From contig NZ_PCDP01000035.1 in NCBI RefSeq assembly GCF_003240585.1, positions 62,001 through 126,000 of the forward strand: 64,000 nt of DNA, in the 5' to 3' direction. This DNA comes from Arminella tubonensis. Its GTDB lineage: Bacteria > Pseudomonadota > Alphaproteobacteria > Rhizobiales > Rhizobiaceae. Positions 1 to 8,255 of the stretch are shown here, piece by piece. The translations under genes and the position numbers were made by a program. The notes under the pieces were generated by a model. The model had not been told where the DNA came from, did no database searches, and saw only the letters and a list, made by a program, of their open reading frames with translations. Position 1 is the stretch's first letter. Each line of letters starts with the position of its first letter.

Positions 1-500
1 TCGATCTGATGCAGGAGCGGGCCGACGTCGCGATCCGGGCAGGACCGATGAAGAGTTCACAGCTGATTGCCCGCAAGCTTGGCGGAACCCGGATGGCGAT
101 CGTTGCCTCGCCCGCCTATCTTGCCGAACGCGGAACGCCGACCTCGGCCGCCGACATAGACGGTCATTTGAAGATCGCCTTCTCCTATCAGCGCGCGGTC
201 GAGGGCTGGCCGCTGATCGTCGACGGCGCGCGCATCGTCGCGCGATTGGAAAATCCGCTGCGCGCAAGCGACGGTGAAGCGATGCGACACCTGGCTCTGG
301 CGGGGGCCGGCCTTGCGCGACTGGCGGGCTTCACCGTTCGTCGCGATATCGATGCCGGGCGGCTGGTCGAGGTTCTTGAAGCAGCAAACCCCGGCGATAT
401 CGAGGAATTTCACGCCGTCTACATCGGCCAGGGAGGGCCGCTGCCTGCTCGCGTCAGGGCATTGCTCGATTTCCTCGGTGAGAATGTCCGGCTTTCCTAA
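1..500 (+). CDS. LysR-family transcriptional regulator, C-terminal fragment (cut by window start)
   Basis: This is the last ~165 residues of a LysR-type regulator. The reading frame is open to the first base of the window, so the N-terminal helix-turn-helix and most of the effector domain lie outside. What remains is the second half of the periplasmic-binding-protein-like effector domain. Its start reads DLMQERADVAIRAGPM, a segment typical of the LysR substrate domain, and it is followed by an AIVASPAYLAERGTP stretch. The internal ATG at 9 is therefore not a real start. The target genes cannot be told from this window; LysR regulators often control a divergent neighbour, which would lie upstream. 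The fold family is clear, the ligand unknown. Confidence 0.85.
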   Translation, partial: DLMQERADVAIRAGPMKSSQLIARKLGGTRMAIVASPAYLAERGTPTSAADIDGHLKIAFSYQRAVEGWPLIVDGARIVARLENPLRASDGEAMRHLALAGAGLARLAGFTVRRDIDAGRLVEVLEAANPGDIEEFHAVYIGQGGPLPARVRALLDFLGENVRLS

Positions 501-513
501 TATCCCTGCAAAC

Positions 514-1413
514 TCAAGCCGAGACGGGACCGCCGCCGATCATGCTGCCCCAGGCGCCCGGCGCAATACCGAAGGCTTTCTTGAAGTGCCGTGTCAGGTG
601 GCTCTGATCGGCAAAGCCGGTCGCCGCCGCGACATCGGCAAGCGCCCCGCCGGCAGCGATCATGCTGCGGGCCTGCTGCAATCGGCGCATCAGCAGGAAA
701 CGGTGCGGACTGGTGGCGAAGGCCGCGCGAAAATGCCGGGACAGCGCAAAGCGATCGAGCCCGGTCACCCGCTCCAGCTCTTCTGAACGAACGCCGCGCA
801 TCGCATGCGCCTCGAGATATTCCCGCGCCGCATTCGCCTGCCTTAGCGCTACCGCCCCCAATGGTTTAAGCGGCGCCCGTGCGTGGCCGGCAAGGCCGTC
901 GGCCACGCGGGAGACGAAGTCGTCGACGAAAAGCTCATCCAGTTCGCGGTCAAGGTCGCCGAGCGCACCGAGCAAAAGGTTTGCAAGGCGGTCGTCCACA
1001 AGGACAGGATCGTCAACGAAAGGCAGCCCGATGCGCGCCGCTCCAAGGCATCGGACCAATAGCGACGGCTCGAGATAAAGCATCCGATAGACAAGTCCGT
1101 CCTCGGTCGCCGCCCCGCCATCGTGCAGTTCGTCCGGATGTAGCACGATCACCCTGCCCGGCTGGCTGTAACGGCGCTCGCCGCGGTAGCGGAATGTCTG
1201 CACCCCGCGGATCGTCACGCCCAGCGCATAGGTGTCGTGCCGATGCAGGTCGAACGCGTCGCCGCGAAACTGCGCCTGGATACGCTCGATCCCGGGATAA
1301 GCCGGCGCCGAGAAGATGCCATTCGCCTGCGGCGTCTCGCACGAACGTTCAAGACCGGCAAAGACGTTGCCGGATACATCCTCGCCCAATGAGTGATCCT
1401 CGATAAACGGCAT
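514..1413 (-). CDS. AraC-family transcriptional regulator
   Basis: This is a one-domain-plus-HTH AraC regulator of about 299 residues. The N-terminal half resembles the AraC cupin-like sensing domain (HRHDTYALGVT and VIVLHPDELHDGG segments). The C-terminal ~100 residues hold the double helix-turn-helix, including GLDRFALSRHFRAAFATSPHRFLLMRR and the closing signature FADQSHLTRHFKKAFGIAPGAW split across two helices. I chose the ATG at 1413 (MPFIEDHSL) because the longer frame to 1476 would overlap the divergent DUF2000 gene. No strong ribosome-binding site is visible before it. The start codons of this gene and its divergent neighbour are only 14 bases apart, so it very probably controls that gene. 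Its effector is unknown. Confidence 0.85.
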   Translation of the reverse strand: MPFIEDHSLGEDVSGNVFAGLERSCETPQANGIFSAPAYPGIERIQAQFRGDAFDLHRHDTYALGVTIRGVQTFRYRGERRYSQPGRVIVLHPDELHDGGAATEDGLVYRMLYLEPSLLVRCLGAARIGLPFVDDPVLVDDRLANLLLGALGDLDRELDELFVDDFVSRVADGLAGHARAPLKPLGAVALRQANAAREYLEAHAMRGVRSEELERVTGLDRFALSRHFRAAFATSPHRFLLMRRLQQARSMIAAGGALADVAAATGFADQSHLTRHFKKAFGIAPGAWGSMIGGGPVSA

Positions 1414-1427
1414 GGAAGATACATTTA

Positions 1428-1835
1428 ATGTTCGATACCAAAATTGCGATCGTCCTGCGAAACAATCTTGCGTCATGGCAAAAGCTGAACGTCACGGCAT
1501 TTCTGGTGAGCGGCATCGTCGGTCAGTATCCTGACGTCATCGGCGAGGCCTATCGCGACAATGCGGGCAACCTCTACAATCCGCTTTCGATCCAGCCGAT
1601 GATCGTGCTCTCGGCGGATGACGAAACCATCGCCGCGATCCACCGCCGCTCGCTGGAACGCCGGATTACCTCATCGATCTTCATCGAGGAAATGTTTGCG
1701 ACCGGCCATGACGTCGCCAATCGTGAGGTTTTCGGAAAGTTCGGGCCCGAAGACGCCCGTGTCGTCGGCATTGCCCTGCGCGCCGAAAAAAAGATCGTCG
1801 ACAAGATCACCAAGGGTGCGACGATGCACACATAG
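1428..1835 (+). CDS. DUF2000 family protein
   Basis: This is a 135-residue protein matching the DUF2000 family in length and sequence layout: MFDTKIAIVLR at the start, a central NPLSIQPMIVLSAD stretch and a KFGPEDARVVGIALRAEKK segment near the end. The family has no settled biochemical function and is often found next to AraC-type regulators, as here. The start is supported by GGAAG at 1414-1418, ten bases upstream. The gene is transcribed away from the AraC gene, so autoregulation plus activation of this gene by the AraC protein is the simplest reading (inference). There is no signal peptide or membrane segment, so it should be cytosolic. Confidence 0.8.
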   Translation: MFDTKIAIVLRNNLASWQKLNVTAFLVSGIVGQYPDVIGEAYRDNAGNLYNPLSIQPMIVLSADDETIAAIHRRSLERRITSSIFIEEMFATGHDVANREVFGKFGPEDARVVGIALRAEKKIVDKITKGATMHT

Positions 1836-1888
1836 TGCCCCGCGCCCTACCTGAAAGGACTATTGCCTATGCAGATGTGGCTCCAGTC

Positions 1889-2100
1889 CTCATGGTGAGG
1901 TGCGATGCTGCCGAAGCGAAGGCGGAGGCGGCGAAGCTCGAACCACGAGGGCTGGCCTCGGGGTGCATCGTTTAAGAAAATGGCCGGCATCCATGCAAGC
2001 GCCCTCGTCCTTCGAGGCAATTCTTCGAATTGCACCCCAGGATGAGGGCTCAACGTCCCACACGCGCGTGCTGCGCGACCTCCCCCATCAAGGGGGAGGT
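1889..2100. repeat. Mosaic palindromic intergenic repeat, copy 1 (modules A-B-C-D-E)
   Basis: The gap between the convergent DUF2000 and OmpA-like genes is filled by short palindromic modules. Module A (1889-1902, CCTCATGGTGAGGTG-like) pairs imperfectly with module B (1941-1963, ACCACGAGG followed by TGGCCTCGGGG). Module C (1995-2018, GCCCTCGTCCTTCGAGGC) pairs with module D (2037-2050, AGGATGAGGGCT). Module E at about 2077-2100 is a near-perfect palindrome of CCTCCCCC and GGGGGAGG arms. Modules A-D recur in another order at 35373-35537, and E recurs inverted at 38494-38521. The style matches the rhizobial intergenic mosaic elements (RIME); that naming is from memory, not a search. Confidence 0.75.
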
Positions 2101-2109
2101 AACTAACAC

Positions 2110-2778
2110 TCAGCCGTTTTGCGTGATCGGAGCGATCTGGATTTCGACGCGGCGGTTCTGCGCGCGACCGGCCTCCGTTGCGTTCGTGGCGACCGGCTGT
2201 GTCGGGCCGAAGCCGACGGCGGACATGCGGCGTTGATCGATGCCCTGGCTGCCGAGATAGCCGGCAACCGACATGGCCCGGCGTTCCGAAAGCTCCTGGT
2301 TATGCTGCATGCTGCCGGTCGAGTCCGTATGGCCGTTGACGTCGACGAGCGTACGATTGAACTTCCGGAGCACGATCGCCACGGAATTCAGCGTCTGGTA
2401 GAATTCCGGCTTCACCGCATCCTGATCGGTGTCGAAGGTGATCGCCGACGGCATATTGAGGATGATGCGGTCGCCGACGCGGGTGACCGAAACCCCCGTG
2501 CCCTGGAGCTGCTGGCGAAGCTCCGCTTCCTGTTGGTCCATGTAGTTGCCGATCGAACCGCCGGCGAGCGCGCCGATGCCGGCGCCGATAAGTGCTGCAT
2601 TGCGCCGCCCGACCGGAGAACCGCCGACGGCAAGGCCCGCGATCGCGCCCAGCCCCGCGCCGATGGCAGCTCCACCCGCCGTATTGGAGACTTTCTGCTG
2701 ACCGGTATAAGGATCGGTCGTCGTGCAGGCGTTGAGGAAAGCGGCGGAAACGGCAAGCAGGACGAATTTCTTTAGCAT
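2110..2778 (-). CDS. OmpA-family outer-membrane lipoprotein (YiaD-like)
   Basis: This is a 222-residue lipoprotein with three parts. First comes a signal peptide ending in the lipobox LNAC at residues 15-18. A glycine-rich region (~35-80, with GGAAIGAGLGAIAGLAVGG and a second GAGIGALAGGSIGNYMDQQ block) follows, matching the glycine-zipper segments of this family. Last is an OmpA-type peptidoglycan-binding domain (~110-215) with NGHTDSTGSMQHNQELSERR and the closing NRRVEIQ. The OmpA domain binds meso-DAP peptidoglycan non-covalently, so the protein probably tethers the outer membrane to the wall. GGAG lies 12 bases before the ATG. It stands alone, with a repeat downstream and no operon partner. 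Confidence 0.88.
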   Translation of the reverse strand: MLKKFVLLAVSAAFLNACTTTDPYTGQQKVSNTAGGAAIGAGLGAIAGLAVGGSPVGRRNAALIGAGIGALAGGSIGNYMDQQEAELRQQLQGTGVSVTRVGDRIILNMPSAITFDTDQDAVKPEFYQTLNSVAIVLRKFNRTLVDVNGHTDSTGSMQHNQELSERRAMSVAGYLGSQGIDQRRMSAVGFGPTQPVATNATEAGRAQNRRVEIQIAPITQNG

Positions 2779-2931
2779 GGAATCAATGGTCTCCGGATCA
2801 GATGGCTGAGAGCTGATGAATGATTAAGGCAATATCATGGATGCACGCTTCCAAGCCACTGGAAGCACTCCCGAAACGGGTACTTCCATGGCCTTTCACA
2901 CAGGATTGCAACCCTACTTTGCTTCGCCGCG

Positions 2932-3933
2932 TCAATGGATGTTCTGGAACAGCTGCGCGATCACGGTGAAACTGGCATTGGCGATCGAAAGCGATTGTAC
3001 TCCGAGCTGCTGCTGGGTCTGCAGCGCCGCCAGTTTCGTCGATTCCTGCTCCATATTAGCGTCGACCAGCTTTCCGACGCCGCTCGTCAGCGTATCGCTC
3101 ATGTTCTTGGCAAATGTATCCTGCATGTTCACGCGCGCCTCCAGCGAACCGAAGGCCGACCCCACATTGGTCATCTGGCCGAGCATCGCGTTGACGACGC
3201 TCAGCATGTCGTCGATCTGGCCATTGGTGGTCGTCGAATCGAGCGCGATCTCCACCTGCCCCGTCGTGCTGCCGCCCTGGTTCGTCAGCATCACGTAGTT
3301 TTGCCCGGCGCCGACCTGGGCTGCAAAGGCCGTCGACGTCAGCACGCCGTAACCGCCGCTGCCGCTGGTCCGATCGTCGATCAGATAGCGCGCATCGGAG
3401 GTCGAAAACGAGCCGGTGCTGGAGGCGGATCCGTCGTAGCTGAGCCGTCCGATGGAGAAGGTCCCGTCGGCACTGCGGATGATGGATGCCGGGATTTGCT
3501 TGGGTAGCGAAGGATCGGCATTGCCGCTGAGCACTACCCAGTTGTCGCCATTGAAATTCGCCGATTGCCCGACGCTGCGCAATTGTTGCTTCAGCTGGGT
3601 AATCTCGTCATTGAGCTTGGTCTTGTCGACGCTGCCCTCTTCGGCCGTCACAAGCTTTGCCTTGATCTGCGTGACGATGTCGACAGCGGTCGAGACGCTT
3701 GTGGAGGCGACGTTGACGGTCGCCTGCGCCAGACCCAGCGCATCCTGGACCGCAGAAACCGCGCCGATATCCGAGCGCGTTCTCGTTGCAATCTGCCAAT
3801 AGGTAGCATTGTCCTTGGCTGTGCCGACGCGATAACCTGTCGCGATCTGCCTTTGGGTGGTCGTCAGTTTGGCCTGGGTATCTCGCAATACCTCCAGGGC
3901 CACCTTCACTGAAGGGGTCAAATTTACACTCAC
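2932..3933 (-). CDS. Flagellin-like protein (orphan flagellin)
   Basis: This 333-residue protein has the flagellin layout. A conserved coiled-coil N-terminus (TPSVKVALEVLRDTQAKL, then QIATGYRVGTAKDNATYWQIA) is followed by a variable, Ser/Thr/Gly-rich middle (~130-250) and a conserved C-terminal helix with SLEARVNMQDTFAKNMSDTL and the final SLSIANASFTVIAQLF. I chose the GTG at 3933, with GGAG ten bases upstream; the open frame reaches a more distal ATG at 4005 whose product lacks the family start. The N-terminus departs from the usual rhizobial flagellin opening. No other flagellar gene is nearby, so it is an orphan paralogue that may be a minor filament subunit or regulated separately. Confidence 0.8.
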   Translation of the reverse strand: MSVNLTPSVKVALEVLRDTQAKLTTTQRQIATGYRVGTAKDNATYWQIATRTRSDIGAVSAVQDALGLAQATVNVASTSVSTAVDIVTQIKAKLVTAEEGSVDKTKLNDEITQLKQQLRSVGQSANFNGDNWVVLSGNADPSLPKQIPASIIRSADGTFSIGRLSYDGSASSTGSFSTSDARYLIDDRTSGSGGYGVLTSTAFAAQVGAGQNYVMLTNQGGSTTGQVEIALDSTTTNGQIDDMLSVVNAMLGQMTNVGSAFGSLEARVNMQDTFAKNMSDTLTSGVGKLVDANMEQESTKLAALQTQQQLGVQSLSIANASFTVIAQLFQNIH

Positions 3934-4303
3934 GGAACTGGTACTCCGACGCAACGATACACGGACGCAAAACTGAACAAAATGAACCTTCCGAAACGCA
4001 GTCATGCGCCTGGGCTGAAGAAATCAGCGATGGAGTGGAGGCGGAAAAAACAAAGGGCCCCACGCCGCGGTACGAAACCATTCTTCATCGAGTATACTTA
4101 ATAAACGTATAAAATTTAGAAGCTCTTCATCATAACTAGTAACCATGACACTGACATCGAAGTATAGCGGCCTCCATCCGATGTTCCCCACGGTCACGAC
4201 GGATCGAGGGGACGATCGAGAAAACGCCATCAATGTGCACTTTTTGTTCTTATTTTAGCCCGTTCCTTTTGCCTTTCGGAACCGAATCACTACATTGGGC
4301 CGC
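3934..4303. other. Intergenic region between divergent flagellin and uvrD genes
   Basis: This ~370-base region has a relatively AT-rich core at about 4085-4150 (ATACTTAATAAACG and similar) within an otherwise GC-rich neighbourhood. It must hold the promoters of both divergent genes. I see no convincing -35/-10 pair, riboswitch or terminator. A 69-codon frame on the minus strand (4024-4233) lacks support. Confidence 0.4.
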
Positions 4304-6796
4304 ATGACGACAGGACATGACGATATCCCCTTCTTCGACGAGGAGCCGCAGGAGGCCGCGCCGCGCAGACCTGCCGCGGCTCCAAGTGCTCCCGCGGGCT
4401 CTGGCGTCGGCGGTATTGCTGCCCGCGCGATGGCTGCCCGCGACGCCGGCCGCCGGCCGGATTATCTCGCTGGTCTCAACCCGGAGCAGACCGAAGCCGT
4501 CGAGACTCTCGAAGGGCCGCTGCTGGTGCTCGCCGGCGCCGGCACAGGCAAGACCCGCGTGCTGACCACCCGCATCGCCCATATCCTGTCGACCGGCCGC
4601 GCCTACCCCTCGCAGATCCTGTCCGTCACCTTCACCAACAAGGCGGCGCGCGAGATGAAGGAGCGCGTTGCCCTTCTCGTCGGTGGCGCCGTCGAAGGCA
4701 TGCCCTGGCTCGGCACCTTCCACTCGATCGGCGTCAAGCTGCTGCGCCGCCACGCCGAGCTGGTCGGCCTCACGTCCGATTTCTCCATTCTCGACACCGA
4801 CGACGTCGTCCGCCTCATCAAGCAGCTGATCCAGGCTGAGGGCCTCGACGACAAACGCTGGCCGGCCAAGCAGTTTGCCGGCATGATCGACGGCTGGAAG
4901 AACAAGGGCATGACGCCGGCCGATATCCCCGAAGGCGACGCACGCGCATTTGCCAACGGCAAGGGCCGCGAACTCTACGCCGCCTACCAGGCGCGCCTGA
5001 AGACGCTGAATGCCTGCGACTTCGGCGACCTCCTGCTGCACCCGATCACGATGTTCCGCAAGAACCCTGATGTCCTGAAGGATTACCACCAGCGCTTCCG
5101 CTACATCCTCGTCGACGAATACCAAGACACAAACACCGCCCAGTACATGTGGCTGAGGCTCTTGGCGCAGCGGCCGAAGGGCGAGCTGCAGAATGTCTGC
5201 TGCGTCGGCGACGACGACCAGTCGATCTATGGCTGGCGCGGCGCCGAGGTCGACAATATCCTGCGGTTCGAAAAGGATTTCCCGGGCGCCAAGGTCATCA
5301 AGCTCGAGCGCAACTACCGCTCGACCGAACACATTCTCGGCGCTGCCGCGCACCTGATCGCCCACAACGAGGGCCGGCTCGGCAAGACGCTGTTTACCGA
5401 CCGCACCAACCCCGACGACGACAAGGTGCAGGTGCATGCCGCCTGGGATTCCGAGGAGGAAGCCCGCGCCGTTGGTGAAGAAATCGAGCAGCTGCAGCGC
5501 GGCGACAGCAGCGGCCTGAAACACGCTCTCAACGATATGGCGATCCTGGTGCGCGCCTCGTTCCAGATGCGAGAGTTCGAAGATCGCTTCGTCACGCTCG
5601 GCCTGAATTATCGCGTCATCGGCGGCCCACGCTTCTACGAACGTCTCGAAATCCGCGACGCAATGGCCTACTTCCGCCTCGTATGCCAGCCGGCCGACGA
5701 CCTTGCCTTCGAGCGGATCGTCAACACGCCGAAGCGCGGCCTCGGGGACACCGCGGTTCGCACCCTGCACGACTATGCCCGCGCCCGCGACATTCCGATG
5801 CTCGCGGCGGCACATGATCTCATCGAGACGGACGAGATGAAGCCGAAGCCGCGCAAGGCGCTGTTCGACGTCGTCATGTCCTTCCGCCGCTGGCAGGAGC
5901 GCCTCGAAAACACCCCGCATACCGAACTCGCCGAGCAGATCCTCGAAGAGTCCGGCTATACCGACATGTGGAAGAACGACAAATCGGCCGAAGCGCCGGG
6001 TCGGCTCGACAATCTGAAAGAACTGATCCGCTCGATGGACAGCTTCGAGAGCATGCGCGGCTTCCTCGAACACGTGTCGCTGGTCATGGATGCAGAGACG
6101 AACGAAAACCTGGACGCGGTGTCGATCATGACGCTGCACTCCGCCAAGGGACTGGAATTCCAGACAGTCTTCCTGCCCGGCTGGGAGGAAGGCCTGTTCC
6201 CGCACCAGCGCTCGCTCGACGAATCCGGCCGTGCCGGGCTCGAAGAGGAACGCCGCCTCGCCTATGTCGGCCTGACCCGCGCCAAGCGCCACTGCCATAT
6301 CTGGTTCGTCTCGAACCGCCGCATCCACGGCCTCTGGCAATCGACCCTGCCCTCCCGCTTCCTCGACGAACTCCCGGCGACGCACGTCTCGGTCGCCGAG
6401 ACGGAGCAATCCTATGGCGGTTACGGGCGCGGCGGCTACGGCCAATCCCGCTTCGACAAGGCGGAGCCCTTCGCAAACAGTTACTCAACCCCCGGCTGGA
6501 AACGCGCACAGGCCAACCGCACCGACGCCACCCGCGACAACTGGGGCTCACGCTCCGGCCACGCCGTCGAACGCATAGGCTACGGCGAAAGCGGCCCGAA
6601 AGCCCGCACCATCGACGGCGAACTCGTCGCCAAATCCACCACCGAAACCCCTTCCCGCTTCGCCATCGGCGAACGCGTCTTCCACATAAAATTCGGCAAC
6701 GGCAACATCTCGGGGATCGAGGGTAACAAGCTCACGATCGAGTTTGATCGAGCCGGGGAAAAGCGGGTACTGGACGGGTTTGTGGAGCGGGTTTGA
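4304..6796 (+). CDS. uvrD: ATP-dependent DNA helicase UvrD/PcrA
   Basis: This is a superfamily 1A 3'-5' DNA helicase of ~830 residues used in nucleotide-excision and mismatch repair. Motifs appear in order: Q-motif region NPEQTEAVE; Walker A AGAGTGKT with Lys83; TFTNKAAREMKER (Ia); VDEYQDTN (II, Walker B); GDDDQSIYGWRGA (III); NYRS (IV); MTLHSAKGLEF (V); and EERRLAYVGLTRAK (VI). Residues ~700-770 are a Gly/Tyr-rich linker, followed by a short basic C-terminal module (RFAIGERVFHIKFGNG), the Tudor-like tail seen in UvrD/PcrA. The ATG at 4304 is preferred to the TTG at 4295. The gene stands alone between the flagellin and a small islet. Identification is very secure. Confidence 0.96.
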   Translation: MTTGHDDIPFFDEEPQEAAPRRPAAAPSAPAGSGVGGIAARAMAARDAGRRPDYLAGLNPEQTEAVETLEGPLLVLAGAGTGKTRVLTTRIAHILSTGRAYPSQILSVTFTNKAAREMKERVALLVGGAVEGMPWLGTFHSIGVKLLRRHAELVGLTSDFSILDTDDVVRLIKQLIQAEGLDDKRWPAKQFAGMIDGWKNKGMTPADIPEGDARAFANGKGRELYAAYQARLKTLNACDFGDLLLHPITMFRKNPDVLKDYHQRFRYILVDEYQDTNTAQYMWLRLLAQRPKGELQNVCCVGDDDQSIYGWRGAEVDNILRFEKDFPGAKVIKLERNYRSTEHILGAAAHLIAHNEGRLGKTLFTDRTNPDDDKVQVHAAWDSEEEARAVGEEIEQLQRGDSSGLKHALNDMAILVRASFQMREFEDRFVTLGLNYRVIGGPRFYERLEIRDAMAYFRLVCQPADDLAFERIVNTPKRGLGDTAVRTLHDYARARDIPMLAAAHDLIETDEMKPKPRKALFDVVMSFRRWQERLENTPHTELAEQILEESGYTDMWKNDKSAEAPGRLDNLKELIRSMDSFESMRGFLEHVSLVMDAETNENLDAVSIMTLHSAKGLEFQTVFLPGWEEGLFPHQRSLDESGRAGLEEERRLAYVGLTRAKRHCHIWFVSNRRIHGLWQSTLPSRFLDELPATHVSVAETEQSYGGYGRGGYGQSRFDKAEPFANSYSTPGWKRAQANRTDATRDNWGSRSGHAVERIGYGESGPKARTIDGELVAKSTTETPSRFAIGERVFHIKFGNGNISGIEGNKLTIEFDRAGEKRVLDGFVERV

Positions 6797-6837
6797 ACTT
6801 CCCCTGAATCCCGAACGGCGTGCTAGCCTTTCACCGA

Positions 6838-7566
6838 ATGATTCGTTCTCTTTTCAAGGTCGTGGCCCGAATGCAAAATAGATCACACGCTGTGATGGCG
6901 CAGCGGACTGAACCAAATGATAGTCCTGATGACTTCCCCACTCCACCGTGGGCGACAAGGGCGCTCCTCGAACACATCCTTTCCGACAAATCCTCGCTTG
7001 TCAGCAGAACTTGTCTTGAGCCAGCATGTGGTGCAGGACACATGGCGAAAGTCTTGAAAGAATATTTCGGCTCTGTGACTTCCTCAGATGCATATGACTA
7101 TGGATACGGGACCGCTCGTGATTTTCTTGCAATTCCCTACGAGGCCAATTCCCATGACTGGGTTATCACAAATCCGCCCTTCCGGTTGGCGGAAGCGTTT
7201 GTGCTACACGCACTTAACGTCGCTCGCGTTGGCGTCGCAATACTTGCAAGAACTGTCTTTCTAGAAAGCATTGGTCGATACGAAAACATTTTTGTTAATC
7301 AACCACCTAGCAGGTTTGCTCAATTCACTGAACGAGTGCCGATGGTTAAAGGTCGGCTCGATAGAAAGGCAACTACCGCGACGGGCTATGCTTGGCTTGT
7401 ATGGGAAAAGGACGTAGCTGAAAGCCCGCGGCTCATGTGGGTGCCGCCTTGCCGAAAATTATTAGAACGTGCTGGAGATTACGAAATGCCAATTTACTCG
7501 ACCAAACAGCATTTGGACTTGTCCACTACTGGGCGCACCAGCGTAAAAATGCTATCTCAGGTCTAA
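6838..7566 (+). CDS. Orphan SAM-dependent DNA methyltransferase-like protein
   Basis: This is a ~243-residue protein carrying two hallmarks of class I DNA N6-adenine methyltransferases: an EPACGAG S-adenosylmethionine loop (about residues 61-67, motif I) and an ITNPPF catalytic motif IV (about 112-115). FPTPPWATRALLEHIL near the start resembles the region before motif I in phage and island methyltransferases. No separate target-recognition domain or restriction endonuclease is seen, so it is an orphan enzyme; RNA or protein as substrate cannot be excluded. The start is uncertain (GTG 6820, ATG 6838, ATG 6871 or ATG 6895), because none has a good ribosome-binding site. Base composition is lower in GC than neighbours, suggesting transfer. 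It is convergent, two bases apart, with the HTH-like gene. Confidence 0.65.
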   Translation: MIRSLFKVVARMQNRSHAVMAQRTEPNDSPDDFPTPPWATRALLEHILSDKSSLVSRTCLEPACGAGHMAKVLKEYFGSVTSSDAYDYGYGTARDFLAIPYEANSHDWVITNPPFRLAEAFVLHALNVARVGVAILARTVFLESIGRYENIFVNQPPSRFAQFTERVPMVKGRLDRKATTATGYAWLVWEKDVAESPRLMWVPPCRKLLERAGDYEMPIYSTKQHLDLSTTGRTSVKMLSQV

Positions 7567-7568
7567 TA

Positions 7569-7895
7569 TCATCCAAGTTTTTTTACGTCTTTTAGCGCTT
7601 GCTCAATATTCTTGGCTGCAAGATCGAGCGCCGCTTTTGCTTCTTCCAGAGCCTTTAGAGCCTGGTGAGCGGCTCTGCCTGAAGAATAAGGTCCGGGCGG
7701 TGGGAGGTCGTCGGTTGAAGCTACGGCAGCGCCTTGAAATTTTCTACCGGATATTACTTCCGCAATCCGTCCTTGATTTACGCCAAACCAAGCGGCGATA
7801 TCATGGTGACGATCGTTGCGAGCGACCATGCCCTTAACTAAGGAAGCGTCTGCCTCGGAAAGCCGTCGGCCACTCGGTTCTGCTCGCTGCGTCAC
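7569..7895 (-). CDS. Small HTH-like hypothetical protein
   Basis: This is a 108-residue protein without a name I recognise. Residues ~12-50 (LSEADASLVKGMVAR, then HHDIAAWFGVNQGRIAEVISG) read as a helix-turn-helix: a first helix, a DIAAWFG turn and a recognition helix. After a Pro/Gly linker, residues ~70-108 form an Ala/Lys/Glu-rich amphipathic helix likely to be a coiled coil or oligomerisation tail. I chose the GTG at 7895 because AAGGTGAG stands just upstream; the longer TTG frame to 7925 lacks one. Its stop lies two bases from the stop of the methyltransferase gene, so the two may be a transferred pair. Regulation of the methyltransferase is a guess. Confidence 0.6.
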   Translation of the reverse strand: MTQRAEPSGRRLSEADASLVKGMVARNDRHHDIAAWFGVNQGRIAEVISGRKFQGAAVASTDDLPPPGPYSSGRAAHQALKALEEAKAALDLAAKNIEQALKDVKKLG

Positions 7896-8255
7896 AATCT
7901 CACCTTTTATTGATGCTCCTTGCAACTATTATTACATAATGAAATTTTGACAAGACTGCCCATGGTTTTACTTCCTCCAATTTGAAATGCCTTCTTCTAA
8001 CAAGATTCAATTCTAGCAAGTAAGCGTAACCATCACCACACCTGCCCCAAGCCCGCCACCCAACGCGTTGCTGCCCTGCAAAATCGACATCGCTAGCACA
8101 CTACCAATATCGGACCCCTGAGCTATATCAATTCGTGCGGCCCGAGCCTTCCGTATCTTTGAACGGTCTCCCCGGCGAGCCGCTGCCAGTTCCGCTATCT
8201 CGGTGGACCTGAAGGAGTTATCCTGCTGGCAACAACGGATTTAAGGACAGATCAA
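7896..8255. other. Intergenic region upstream of sugar transporter
   Basis: About 360 bases separate the HTH-like gene from the transporter. The part next to the islet (7925-8020) is AT-rich, and the rest is normal GC. AAGGACA at 8243-8249 is the ribosome-binding site for the GTG start at 8256. I see no palindromic operator or terminator. An ORF-like open frame on the minus strand is discussed under rejected items. Confidence 0.4.

Noticed and set aside
4024..4233. 69-codon minus-strand frame in the flagellin-uvrD gap
   Set aside because: No ribosome-binding site or family resemblance.
4250..6445. A 731-codon open frame on the minus strand, antisense to uvrD
   Set aside because: Its frame is set by GC-rich third positions of uvrD, no known domain is read in it, and uvrD on the plus strand has every helicase motif.
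8022..8245. A ~70-codon minus-strand open frame ending in a glycine-rich run (ALGGGLGAGVV)
   Set aside because: It looks bacteriocin-like but has no upstream ATG or ribosome-binding site in frame, and chance open frames of this length are common at this GC.
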